Shown here: positions 1-7,839 of the stretch, one piece after another
Layout of the letters: each line of letters begins with the position of its first letter
Numbering within the stretch: the first letter of the stretch is position 1
Assembly (NCBI RefSeq): GCF_009498455.1
Contig: NZ_CP045644.1
Location: forward strand, 1,767,001-1,831,000
Reading direction: 5' to 3'
Source of the DNA: Variovorax paradoxus
Lineage (GTDB): Bacteria; Pseudomonadota; Gammaproteobacteria; Burkholderiales; Burkholderiaceae_C
DNA length: 64,000 bases
Translations under genes and position numbers: made by a program
The notes under the pieces: model-generated
Seen by the model: only the letters and a program-made list of their open reading frames with translations
What the model was told of the DNA's origin: nothing
Database searches by the model: none

Positions 1-384
1 CATGAGGTTCTGCCGCGCGAAGGCCGAGAAACCGTTCAGGTCCTGGGCCACCACCTGCAGCTCGAAGGTGCCGGTGCCGCTGATGTAGTGGCAGGCCACG
101 ACCTCGGGCATCTTGCGGATCGCGTCTTCGAGCTTGCGCGTGGCTTCGTGGGTGACGCGCTCGGTGTCCACGCGCACGAAAGCGAGCACGCCCAGCCCGA
201 TCTTGTGGCGGTCGATCTCGGCGCGGTAGCCCTTGATGAAGCCGGCGTCTTCGAGTGCGCGCACGCGGCGCCAGCAGGGCGCCGCCGACAGGCCCACGCG
301 CTGCGCCAGCTCGGCGTTCGTGAGGCGGCCGTCGGTCTGCAGTTCTTGCAGGATAGCGAGGTCGAACTTGTCAATGCTTTCCAT
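1..384 (-). CDS. Lrp/AsnC family transcriptional regulator (3' end cut by window edge)
   Basis: The 128 visible codons start at the ATG at 384-382 and run off the left edge. The protein begins MESIDKFDLAILQELQ and has the N-terminal winged helix of Lrp/AsnC regulators (residues about 5-60, with NAELAQRVGLSAAPCWRRV as the recognition helix), followed by the start of the ligand-binding RAM domain (CHYISGTGTFELQVV). Lrp-type proteins sense amino acids and bind DNA as oligomers. It is divergent from the indolepyruvate oxidoreductase gene, with a 178-bp shared intergenic region, so control of that aromatic amino acid catabolic gene is the natural inference. The C-terminus is not in the window. Confidence 0.9.
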   Translation of the reverse strand, partial: MESIDKFDLAILQELQTDGRLTNAELAQRVGLSAAPCWRRVRALEDAGFIKGYRAEIDRHKIGLGVLAFVRVDTERVTHEATRKLEDAIRKMPEVVACHYISGTGTFELQVVAQDLNGFSAFARQNLM

Positions 385-562
385 GGGGGTAGATGTTAAG
401 CAAGATTCTTTCTGTACACGGCTTTTTTGGGGCAAAAAACGCAAACACCTGTCGCGGACCCCGGCATACACTTTGCGTGATCATGGGCTCGCGCCCTACC
501 GGGCACAGACCCACACCCATCAGCCAGGCCCACAAAGCCCTGCCACTACGGAGACAGAAGAC

Positions 563-3500
563 ATGAACGCCCCGCTGCCCGAGCACATTCGCCGCGCGCT
601 AGAAACCGTCACGCTCGACGACAAATACTCCCTCGATTACGGCCGCGCCTTCATGAGCGGGGTCCAGGCCCTGGTCAAGCTGCCGATGCTGCAGCGCCTG
701 CGCGACAAGCAGGTCGGCAAGAACACCGCCGGCTTCATCAGCGGCTACCGCGGCTCGCCGCTCGGCGGCTACGACCAGGCGCTGTGGAAGGCCAGCAAGT
801 TCCTCAAGGAACAGAACATCGTCTTCCAGCCCGGCGTGAACGAAGAGCTCGCGGCCACGGCGCTGTGGGGCACGCAGCAGCTGGGCTTCTCGCCCCAAGG
901 CACCAACAAGTTCGACGGCGTCTTCGGCATCTGGTACGGCAAGGGCCCGGGCGTGGACCGCTGCTCCGACGTCTTCAAGCACGCCAACATGGCGGGCACC
1001 ACCGCCTGGGGCGGCGTGATCGCGGTGGCCGGCGACGACCACATCTCCAAGAGCTCCACGGCCGCGCACCAGAGCGACCACATCTTCAAGGCCTGCGGCA
1101 CGCCGGTGTTCTTCCCGGCCAACGTGCAGGAAATCCTCGACCTCGGCATTCATGCCTTTGCGCTGAGCCGCTTCTCGGGCGTGTGGTCGGGCATGAAGAC
1201 GATCCAGGAGATCGTCGAGTCGAGCGCCACGGCCATGATCGACCCCGAGCGCGTCGACATCGTCATTCCCACCGACTTCGAAATGCCGCCCGGCGGCCTG
1301 CACATCCGCTGGCCCGACCATGCGCTGGAGCAGGAAGCCCGGCTCATGCACTACAAGTGGTACGCCGCGCTGGCCTACATCCGCGCCAACCGCCTGAACC
1401 ACAACGTGATCGAAGGCCCCAACGACCGCTTCGGCATCATGGCCAGCGGCAAGGCCTTCAACGACACGCGCCAGGCGCTCATCGACCTGGGCCTGGACGA
1501 CGCGGCCTGCCGCCAGCTGGGCATCCGCTTGCACAAGGTGGGCGTGGTGTGGCCGCTCGAGGCGCAGCTCACGCGCGACTTCGCCACCGGCCTGCAAGAG
1601 ATCCTGGTGGTCGAGGAGAAGCGCCAGGTCATCGAATACCAGCTCAAGGAAGAGCTCTACAACTGGCGCTCCGACGTGCGCCCCAACGTGGTCGGCAAGT
1701 TCGACGAAGGCGCCAGCTCCACGGCCGACGGCTACTCCGGCGGCGAATGGTCGATGCCCAACCCGACCTCGCACACGCTGCTGCGCGCCAACGCCGACCT
1801 GAACCCGGCGCTCATCGCCAAGGCCATCGCCGCGCGCCTGAAGAAGACCGGCCTGCTGGCCGCCGCCGGCGCCGACATGGCCGCGCGCATCGATGCGCAA
1901 CTGGCCATCCTCGAGGCCAAGGAACGCGCGATGGTGGTGCAGCAGGCGTCCACCAGCGTGGCCGACGCCACGCGCCAGCCCTGGTTCTGCTCGGGCTGCC
2001 CGCACAACACCAGCACCGTCGTGCCCGAAGGTTCGCGCGCGATGGGCGGCATCGGCTGCCACTTCATGGCGACCTGGATGGACCGCTCCACCATCGGCTT
2101 CACGCAGATGGGCGGCGAGGGTGTGCCATGGGTGGGGCAGCAGCCCTTCACGACCGACCAGCACATCTTTGCCAACCTGGGCGACGGCACGTACTTCCAC
2201 AGCGGCCTGCTCGCCATTCGCCAGAGCATCGCGGCGGGCGTGAACATCACCTACAAGATCCTCTACAACGACGCGGTTGCCATGACCGGCGGCCAGCAGG
2301 TCGGCGAGCGCCCCGAGGGCCACTCGGTGCTGCAGATTGCAGAAAGCCTGCACGCCGAAGGCGCCAAGAAGGTCGTGATCGTCACCGACGAGCCCGAGAA
2401 GTACGAGGGCGTGACCATTCCGGGCGACCACGTGCAGGTGAAGCACCGTGACCTGCTCGACGACATCCAGCGCGAGTTCCGCGCCATGGCCGGCACCACG
2501 GCCATCATCTACGACCAGACCTGCGCCACCGAGAAGCGCCGCCGCCGCAAGCGGGGCACGGCCGTCGATCCGGCCAAGCGCGTGGTCATCAACGAGCTGG
2601 TCTGCGAAGGCTGCGGCGACTGCAGCGTGCAGAGCAACTGCCTGAGCGTGGAACCGCTGGAAACCGAATTCGGCCGCAAGCGCACCATCAACCAGAGCAG
2701 CTGCAACAAGGACATGAGCTGCCTGAAGGGCTTCTGCCCGAGCTTCGTGACCGTCGAGGGCGGCCAGCTCAAGAAGAAGGGCAAGAACAAGGCGGCCACG
2801 CCGGCCGAGTTCGGCCTGCTGACCGAGCCCGTCATTCCGTCGCTCGTGGGCGGCAAGGTCTGGGGCGTGGTGGTGGCCGGCGTCGGTGGTACCGGCGTGA
2901 TCACCATCGGCCAGCTGCTGGGCATGGCCGCGCACATCGAGGCCAAGGGCATCGTCACGCAGGACGCGGCGGGCCTGGCGCAAAAGGGCGGCGCCACCTG
3001 GAGCCACGTGCTCATCGGCGACACGCAGGACGACATCCGCACCACCCGCGTGGGCACCGCGGCGGCCGACCTGATCCTGGCCTGCGACCCGCTCGTCACG
3101 ATCAATGCCGAGACCATGGCGCGCATGCGCGAAGGGCGCACGCACGTGGCGCTCAACAGCCACAGCGCACCCACCGCCGCCTTCGTGCGCAACGCCAACT
3201 GGCAGAACCCCGAAGACGCCTGCGCCGCTGAAATTGCGCGCGCCGTGGGCATCGACGGCCTGGGCGCCTTCGACGCCGATGCCGCCGCCACCGCGCTGAT
3301 GGGCGACACCATCTACGTCAACCCGATGATCCTGGGCTACGCCTGGCAAAAGGGCTGGGTGCCGCTGGCGCACGAGTCGCTGATGCGCGCCATCGAGCTG
3401 AACGCCGTGGCCATCGAGAACAACAAGACCGCCTTCGAATGGGGCCGCCAGGCCGCCGTGCGCCCGGACGAGCTGCAAAAGCGCGTGCGCCCGGGCCAGG

Positions 3501-4174
3501 TCATCGAGTTCAAGAAGCGCGAGACGGTCGAGGCCCTGGTGGCGCGCCGCGCCGAGTTCCTGACCGGCTACCAGAACGCCGCCTACGCCGAGGAATACAA
3601 GGCCTTCGTCGGCCGCGTGCAGCAGGCCGAAGCGGCCGTCGGCAAGAGCACGGCGCTGAGCGAAACGGTGGCGCGCTACCTGTTCAAGCTCATGGCCTAC
3701 AAGGACGAGTACGAAGTCGCCCGCCTGCACACCGACCGCACCTTCCTGGACCGCGTCGAGGGCATGTTCGAAGGCGACTACAAGCTCAACTACCACCTGG
3801 CACCGCCGCTCATCGCCAAGAAGAACGCCAAGGGCCAGCTGCAAAAGCAGAAGTTCGGCCCCTGGATGCTCACGGGCTTCCGCGTCCTCGCCAAGCTCAA
3901 GGGCCTGCGCGGCACGGCGCTCGACGTCTTCGGCCGCACCGAAGAGCGCAAGACCGAGCGCGCCCTCATCGGCGAGTACCGCGCCAGCATCGACGAAGTG
4001 CTCAAGGGCCTGCGCGCCGACAACCACGCGCTGGCGCTGGAGATCGCGGCGCTGCCCGAGCAGATCCGCGGCTACGGCCACGTGAAGGAGCGCAACCTGG
4101 CGGCGGCCCGCACCCGCTGGAACGAGCTGCTGGGCAAGTGGCGCAACCCGCAGGCGCAGCGCGCAGCGGCCTGA
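563..4174 (+). CDS. Indolepyruvate ferredoxin oxidoreductase, fused alpha/beta/gamma type
   Basis: This 1203-aa protein oxidatively decarboxylates aryl pyruvates (from Trp, Phe, Tyr transamination) to acyl-CoA, passing electrons to ferredoxin. The start at 563 is preceded by GGAGACAG; the frame stays open to 233 but has no better start. The N-terminal half holds the pyrimidine-binding domain (FISGYRGSPLGGYD). The centre has CSGCPHNTS and the TPP-binding ANLGDGTYFHSG region. A cysteine-rich iron-sulfur segment has Cys 681, 684, 687 and 693 plus CNKDMSCLKGFC, and the gamma domain begins near VAGVGGTGVITIG. It is the long single-chain aerobic form found in proteobacteria rather than the archaeal two-subunit form. 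A strong hairpin terminator follows. Confidence 0.93.
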   Translation: MNAPLPEHIRRALETVTLDDKYSLDYGRAFMSGVQALVKLPMLQRLRDKQVGKNTAGFISGYRGSPLGGYDQALWKASKFLKEQNIVFQPGVNEELAATALWGTQQLGFSPQGTNKFDGVFGIWYGKGPGVDRCSDVFKHANMAGTTAWGGVIAVAGDDHISKSSTAAHQSDHIFKACGTPVFFPANVQEILDLGIHAFALSRFSGVWSGMKTIQEIVESSATAMIDPERVDIVIPTDFEMPPGGLHIRWPDHALEQEARLMHYKWYAALAYIRANRLNHNVIEGPNDRFGIMASGKAFNDTRQALIDLGLDDAACRQLGIRLHKVGVVWPLEAQLTRDFATGLQEILVVEEKRQVIEYQLKEELYNWRSDVRPNVVGKFDEGASSTADGYSGGEWSMPNPTSHTLLRANADLNPALIAKAIAARLKKTGLLAAAGADMAARIDAQLAILEAKERAMVVQQASTSVADATRQPWFCSGCPHNTSTVVPEGSRAMGGIGCHFMATWMDRSTIGFTQMGGEGVPWVGQQPFTTDQHIFANLGDGTYFHSGLLAIRQSIAAGVNITYKILYNDAVAMTGGQQVGERPEGHSVLQIAESLHAEGAKKVVIVTDEPEKYEGVTIPGDHVQVKHRDLLDDIQREFRAMAGTTAIIYDQTCATEKRRRRKRGTAVDPAKRVVINELVCEGCGDCSVQSNCLSVEPLETEFGRKRTINQSSCNKDMSCLKGFCPSFVTVEGGQLKKKGKNKAATPAEFGLLTEPVIPSLVGGKVWGVVVAGVGGTGVITIGQLLGMAAHIEAKGIVTQDAAGLAQKGGATWSHVLIGDTQDDIRTTRVGTAAADLILACDPLVTINAETMARMREGRTHVALNSHSAPTAAFVRNANWQNPEDACAAEIARAVGIDGLGAFDADAAATALMGDTIYVNPMILGYAWQKGWVPLAHESLMRAIELNAVAIENNKTAFEWGRQAAVRPDELQKRVRPGQVIEFKKRETVEALVARRAEFLTGYQNAAYAEEYKAFVGRVQQAEAAVGKSTALSETVARYLFKLMAYKDEYEVARLHTDRTFLDRVEGMFEGDYKLNYHLAPPLIAKKNAKGQLQKQKFGPWMLTGFRVLAKLKGLRGTALDVFGRTEERKTERALIGEYRASIDEVLKGLRADNHALALEIAALPEQIRGYGHVKERNLAAARTRWNELLGKWRNPQAQRAAA

Positions 4175-4198
4175 TCCACCGGCCCCGTTTCCCCGTGA

Positions 4199-4230
4199 AA
4201 AGAGCGCCCTTGTGGCGCTCTTTGCTATTT
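4199..4230 (+). terminator. Intrinsic terminator after the indolepyruvate oxidoreductase gene
   Basis: A perfect 10-bp stem AAAGAGCGCC / GGCGCTCTTT (4199-4208 and 4214-4223) with a 5-nt loop lies 24 bp after the stop codon and ends in a T-rich tail. It separates this gene from the yajC-secDF operon. Confidence 0.85.
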
Positions 4231-4432
4231 AAACAATAGCGAAAAGCCCTCCCCGCCGCGCCGGATAAGGGCGCGAAACGGCCATCTGCGACGAATACAA
4301 TGCCCGACTGCGCGCGGCCTCCCCCGCCGAGCCTTTGACTTGCGGCCCGCATCCTTCGTGGGCGCGGAACCGCGGGCCCGGCCTGCGCATCTGAAGTCTT
4401 TTTCTTCTCTCTTCCCTCTGCTGGAGACTCTC

Positions 4433-4768
4433 TTGTTCATTTCCTCTGCTTTCGCACAAACCGCGCCCGCAGCCGCCGGTGGTGGCGACATGTTGTCTTC
4501 GCTGGGCAGCATGCTGCCGCTGGTGCTGATGTTCGTGGTGCTGTATTTCGTCATGATCCGCCCGCAAATGAAGCGCCAGAAAGAAGCCCGCGCCATGATC
4601 GAAGCCCTGGCCAAGGGTGACGAAGTCGCCACGGCCGGCGGCGTGCTCGGCAAGATCACCTCGATCAGCGACCAGTACCTCGGCCTCGAGATCGCCAACG
4701 GCATCGAGATCAAGATCCAGCGCAGCGCGGTGGTCCAGGTGCTGCCCAAGGGCGCCGTCAAGCAATAA
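4433..4768 (+). CDS. yajC: Preprotein translocase subunit YajC
   Basis: This 111-aa single-pass inner-membrane protein is the accessory subunit that associates with SecDF. The start is the TTG at 4433, chosen because GGAG sits at the right distance upstream (CTGGAGACTC) and because the family begins with a short leader (MFISSAFAQT) before the membrane span. No in-frame ATG gives a sensible N-terminus. A transmembrane helix lies at about residues 22-43, followed by the basic MIRPQMKRQKEA and a small soluble beta domain (GDEVATAGGVLGKI). It is the first gene of yajC-secD-secF. A TACAAT -10-like element at 4296-4301 could belong to its promoter. Confidence 0.93.
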   Translation: MFISSAFAQTAPAAAGGGDMLSSLGSMLPLVLMFVVLYFVMIRPQMKRQKEARAMIEALAKGDEVATAGGVLGKITSISDQYLGLEIANGIEIKIQRSAVVQVLPKGAVKQ

Positions 4769-4857
4769 AAGCGTGAGCTGAACCTTGCGCTTCGCGGCGC
4801 AGGGCCCCAAGTCACGCCGTGTTCCCTTTCTGAAACGCTTGTGAAAAGCGCCTTCTC

Positions 4858-6750
4858 ATGAACCGTTACCCGGTCTGGAAGTACGCGATCATCGTGATCG
4901 TGCTACTCGTGGGGCTCATTTACGCCCTGCCCAATTTCTTCGGCGAAGCACCCGCGGTGCAGGTGTCCGCGGCCAAGACGACCGTCAAGGTCGATGCCGC
5001 CACCCAGACCCGGGTCGAGGAGGCGCTGAAGGCGGCCGGCCTGACGCCCGACCTGGTGACGCTCGACGCCGGCTCGCTGCGCGCCCGCTTCACCACCACC
5101 GACGACCAGCTCAAGGCGCGCGACGTCGTGCAGCGCGCGCTGGTGCCCGACGCCAGCGACCCGCCCTACACGGTGGCGCTGAACCTGCTGTCGCGTTCGC
5201 CGAAGTGGCTCACGTCGCTGCATGCGTACCCGATGTACCTGGGTCTGGACCTGCGCGGCGGGGTCGATTTCCTGCTGCAGGTCGACATGAAGGGCGCCAT
5301 CGACAAGAAGGCCGAATCGTTCGCGAGCGACCTGCGCACCACCTTCCGCGACAAGAACATCCGCGGCACCCAGGTCAGCCGCAACGGCCAGACCGTCGAG
5401 GTGACGTTCCGCGACGCGGCCTCGCTCGAGACCGCCAAGCGCCTGATCGTGGACCAGTTCCCCGACCTCAGCACCACCGACGCGCAAGACGGCACCAACT
5501 GGCGCCTGACCGCCACCATCAAGCCCGAGGCGGCCCGCCGCCTGCAGGACGCCGCGCTCAAGCAGAACATCACGACCCTGCACAACCGGATCAACGAACT
5601 CGGCGTGGCCGAGCCGGTGATCCAGCAGCAGGGCCTGGACCGCATCGTCGTGCAGCTCCCGGGCGTGCAGGACACGGCCAAGGCCAAGGAAATCCTGGGC
5701 CGCACCGCCACGCTCGAAATGCGCATGGTGGACGAAAGCGCCGAAGGCCGCGCGGCCGAACTGAGCGGCGCGCCCGTGCCTTTCGGCTCCGAGAAATTCC
5801 TCGACCGCAGCGGCCGTCCGGTGATCGTGAAGAAGCAGGTGCTCGTCACCGGCGAGAACCTCACCGACGCCCAGCCCGGCTTCGACCAGCAGAGCAATCA
5901 GCCCAAGGTCGACCTGACCATGGACGCCAAGGGCGGTCGCATCATGCGCGACGTCAGCCGCGAGAACTACAAGAAGCGCATGGCCATGCTGATCTTCGAG
6001 AAGGGCAAGGGCGAAGTGCTCACGGCCCCGTCGATCAACGGCGAACTGGGCAACCGCTTCCAGGTTTCGGGTTCGATGACGGTGGCCGAAGCCAGCGACC
6101 TCGCCCTGCTGCTGCGCGCCGGCTCGCTGGCTGCGCCCATGGAGATCATCCAGGAGCGCACCATCGGCCCGACGCTCGGTGCCGACAACATCGAAAAAGG
6201 CTTCAAGAGCGTGATGTACGGCTTCCTGGCCATCATGGTCTTCATGTGCCTGTACTACGCACTGTTCGGCCTGTTCTCGTCGATCGCGCTGGCCGTCAAC
6301 CTGATGCTGCTGGTCGCCATCCTGTCGATGCTGCAGGCCACGCTCACGCTGCCCGGCATCGCGGCCATGGCGCTCGCCATCGGCGTGGCCATCGACTCCA
6401 ACGTGCTCATCAACGAGCGCGTGCGCGAAGAGTTGCGCAACGGCGCCTCGCCGCAGGCCGCCATCCACGCGGGCTACGACCGCGCCTGGGGCACGATTCT
6501 CGACTCCAACGTGACCACGCTGATCGCGGGCATTGCGCTGCTGGCCTTCGGCTCGGGCCCGGTGCGCGGCTTCGCCGTGGTGCACTGCATCGGCATCGTC
6601 ACCTCGATGTTCTCCGCCGTGTTCTTCTCGCGCGGCCTCGTGAACTTCTGGTACGGCAACAAGAAGAAGCTCAAGACCGTGTCGATCGGCACCGTCTGGC
6701 GGCCTAAAACCGGTAGCGCCGACGGCACCGCCGTGGTCGAAACCAAGTAA
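4858..6750 (+). CDS. secD: Protein translocase subunit SecD
   Basis: This 630-aa RND-type component of the SecDF complex uses the proton gradient to help pull exported proteins out of SecYEG. TM1 spans about residues 7-27. The conserved LGLDLRGGVDF motif is near residue 128. The periplasmic P1 domain follows, and a block of five further transmembrane segments fills the last third, including the proton-path region ALAIGVAIDSNVLINERVRE. The length fits betaproteobacterial SecD. It lies 89 bp after yajC and 18 bp before secF. Confidence 0.97.
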   Translation: MNRYPVWKYAIIVIVLLVGLIYALPNFFGEAPAVQVSAAKTTVKVDAATQTRVEEALKAAGLTPDLVTLDAGSLRARFTTTDDQLKARDVVQRALVPDASDPPYTVALNLLSRSPKWLTSLHAYPMYLGLDLRGGVDFLLQVDMKGAIDKKAESFASDLRTTFRDKNIRGTQVSRNGQTVEVTFRDAASLETAKRLIVDQFPDLSTTDAQDGTNWRLTATIKPEAARRLQDAALKQNITTLHNRINELGVAEPVIQQQGLDRIVVQLPGVQDTAKAKEILGRTATLEMRMVDESAEGRAAELSGAPVPFGSEKFLDRSGRPVIVKKQVLVTGENLTDAQPGFDQQSNQPKVDLTMDAKGGRIMRDVSRENYKKRMAMLIFEKGKGEVLTAPSINGELGNRFQVSGSMTVAEASDLALLLRAGSLAAPMEIIQERTIGPTLGADNIEKGFKSVMYGFLAIMVFMCLYYALFGLFSSIALAVNLMLLVAILSMLQATLTLPGIAAMALAIGVAIDSNVLINERVREELRNGASPQAAIHAGYDRAWGTILDSNVTTLIAGIALLAFGSGPVRGFAVVHCIGIVTSMFSAVFFSRGLVNFWYGNKKKLKTVSIGTVWRPKTGSADGTAVVETK

Positions 6751-6768
6751 CGGCCGAGGACCATCGCC

Positions 6769-7728
6769 ATGGAATTCTTCCGCATCCACAAGACCATCCC
6801 GTTCATGCGCCATGCCCTGGTGCTGAACATCATCTCCTTCGCAACCTTTGCGCTGGCGCTGTTCTTCCTGTTCCACCGCGGACTGCACCTGTCGGTGGAG
6901 TTCACCGGCGGCACGGTGATGGAAGTGGCCTACGAGCAATCGGCCGACATCGGCAAGGTGCGCGAGGCCGTCACCAAGCTCGGCTATCCCGAAGTGCAGG
7001 TGCAGAACTACGGCACCTCGCGCGACGTGCAGATCCGCCTGCCCACGCAGAAGGGCATGAGCTCCGACCAGCAGAGCGCGCAGGTCATGCAGGCGCTGAA
7101 GTCGGTCGATCCGTCGGCCACGCAGCGCGGCATCGAGGTCGTCGGGCCGCAGGTCGGCGAGGAGCTGACCACCAACGGCATCAAGGCGCTGGCCATGGTG
7201 GTGGTGGGCATCATGATCTACCTGGCGTTCCGCTTCGAATGGAAGTTCGCGCTGTCCACCGTGCTGGCCAACCTGCACGACGTGGTGATCATCCTGGGCT
7301 TCTTCGCGTTCTTCCAGTGGGAGTTCTCGCTGGCGGTGCTGGCGGCGGTGCTGGCGGTGCTGGGCTACTCGGTGAACGAGTCGGTCGTGATTTTCGACCG
7401 CGTGCGCGAGAACTTCCGCCGTTACCGCAAGATGACGACCACCGAAGTCATCGACAACGCGATCACCTCGACCATCAGCCGCACGATCATCACGCACGGC
7501 TCCACGCAGCTCGTGGTGCTGTCGATGTTCTTCTTCGGCGGCCCCACGCTGCACTACTTCGCGCTGGCACTGACGATCGGCATCTGCTTCGGCATCTACT
7601 CGTCGTGCTTCGTGGCGGCCGCGATCGCGATGTGGCTCGGCGTGAAGCGTGAAGACTTGATCAAGGGCCCCGTCAAGCGCGACGGCGATCCCGGCGGCGA
7701 CGACCCGAACGCCGGCGCGGTGGTCTGA
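6769..7728 (+). CDS. secF: Protein translocase subunit SecF
   Basis: This 319-aa partner of SecD has six predicted membrane segments. The start at 6769 follows GAGGA with 8-nt spacing and lies 18 bp after secD. Family signatures are VEFTGGTVMEV near residue 45 and GYSVNESVVIFDRVREN near residue 205, in TM4. It is the last gene of the operon; a hairpin lies 23 bp downstream. Confidence 0.97.
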   Translation: MEFFRIHKTIPFMRHALVLNIISFATFALALFFLFHRGLHLSVEFTGGTVMEVAYEQSADIGKVREAVTKLGYPEVQVQNYGTSRDVQIRLPTQKGMSSDQQSAQVMQALKSVDPSATQRGIEVVGPQVGEELTTNGIKALAMVVVGIMIYLAFRFEWKFALSTVLANLHDVVIILGFFAFFQWEFSLAVLAAVLAVLGYSVNESVVIFDRVRENFRRYRKMTTTEVIDNAITSTISRTIITHGSTQLVVLSMFFFGGPTLHYFALALTIGICFGIYSSCFVAAAIAMWLGVKREDLIKGPVKRDGDPGGDDPNAGAVV

Positions 7729-7750
7729 GGGATACTGCGGCGCGGCTGCG

Positions 7751-7775
7751 CGTCAACCGCACTTGTGCGGTGACG
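7751..7775 (+). terminator. Hairpin after secF (weak terminator candidate)
   Basis: CGTCAACCGCAC / GTGCGGTGACG pairs over 11 bp with one bulged A and a two-base apex. No T-run follows, so it is either a weak terminator, a processing hairpin, or incidental. Confidence 0.35.
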
Positions 7776-7839
7776 CATCCCGATGCAAGCTCGGGGTTGT
7801 CATGCACGAACCGTATCCTCCGGCCTTTCTGATTCTTCA

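Noticed and set aside
233..562. Upstream extension of the indolepyruvate oxidoreductase frame
   Set aside because: The extension overlaps the divergent Lrp gene and lacks homologous-looking sequence; ATG 563 has a good Shine-Dalgarno.
599..4081. 1160-codon open frame antisense to the indolepyruvate oxidoreductase gene
   Set aside because: Typical GC-rich shadow: Ala/Val/His/Gly/Leu-biased composition, no domain, and the sense gene is clearly real.
4903..7554. 883-codon minus-strand open frame antisense to secD and secF
   Set aside because: His/Asp/Arg-rich shadow with no motif; secD and secF are certain on the plus strand.
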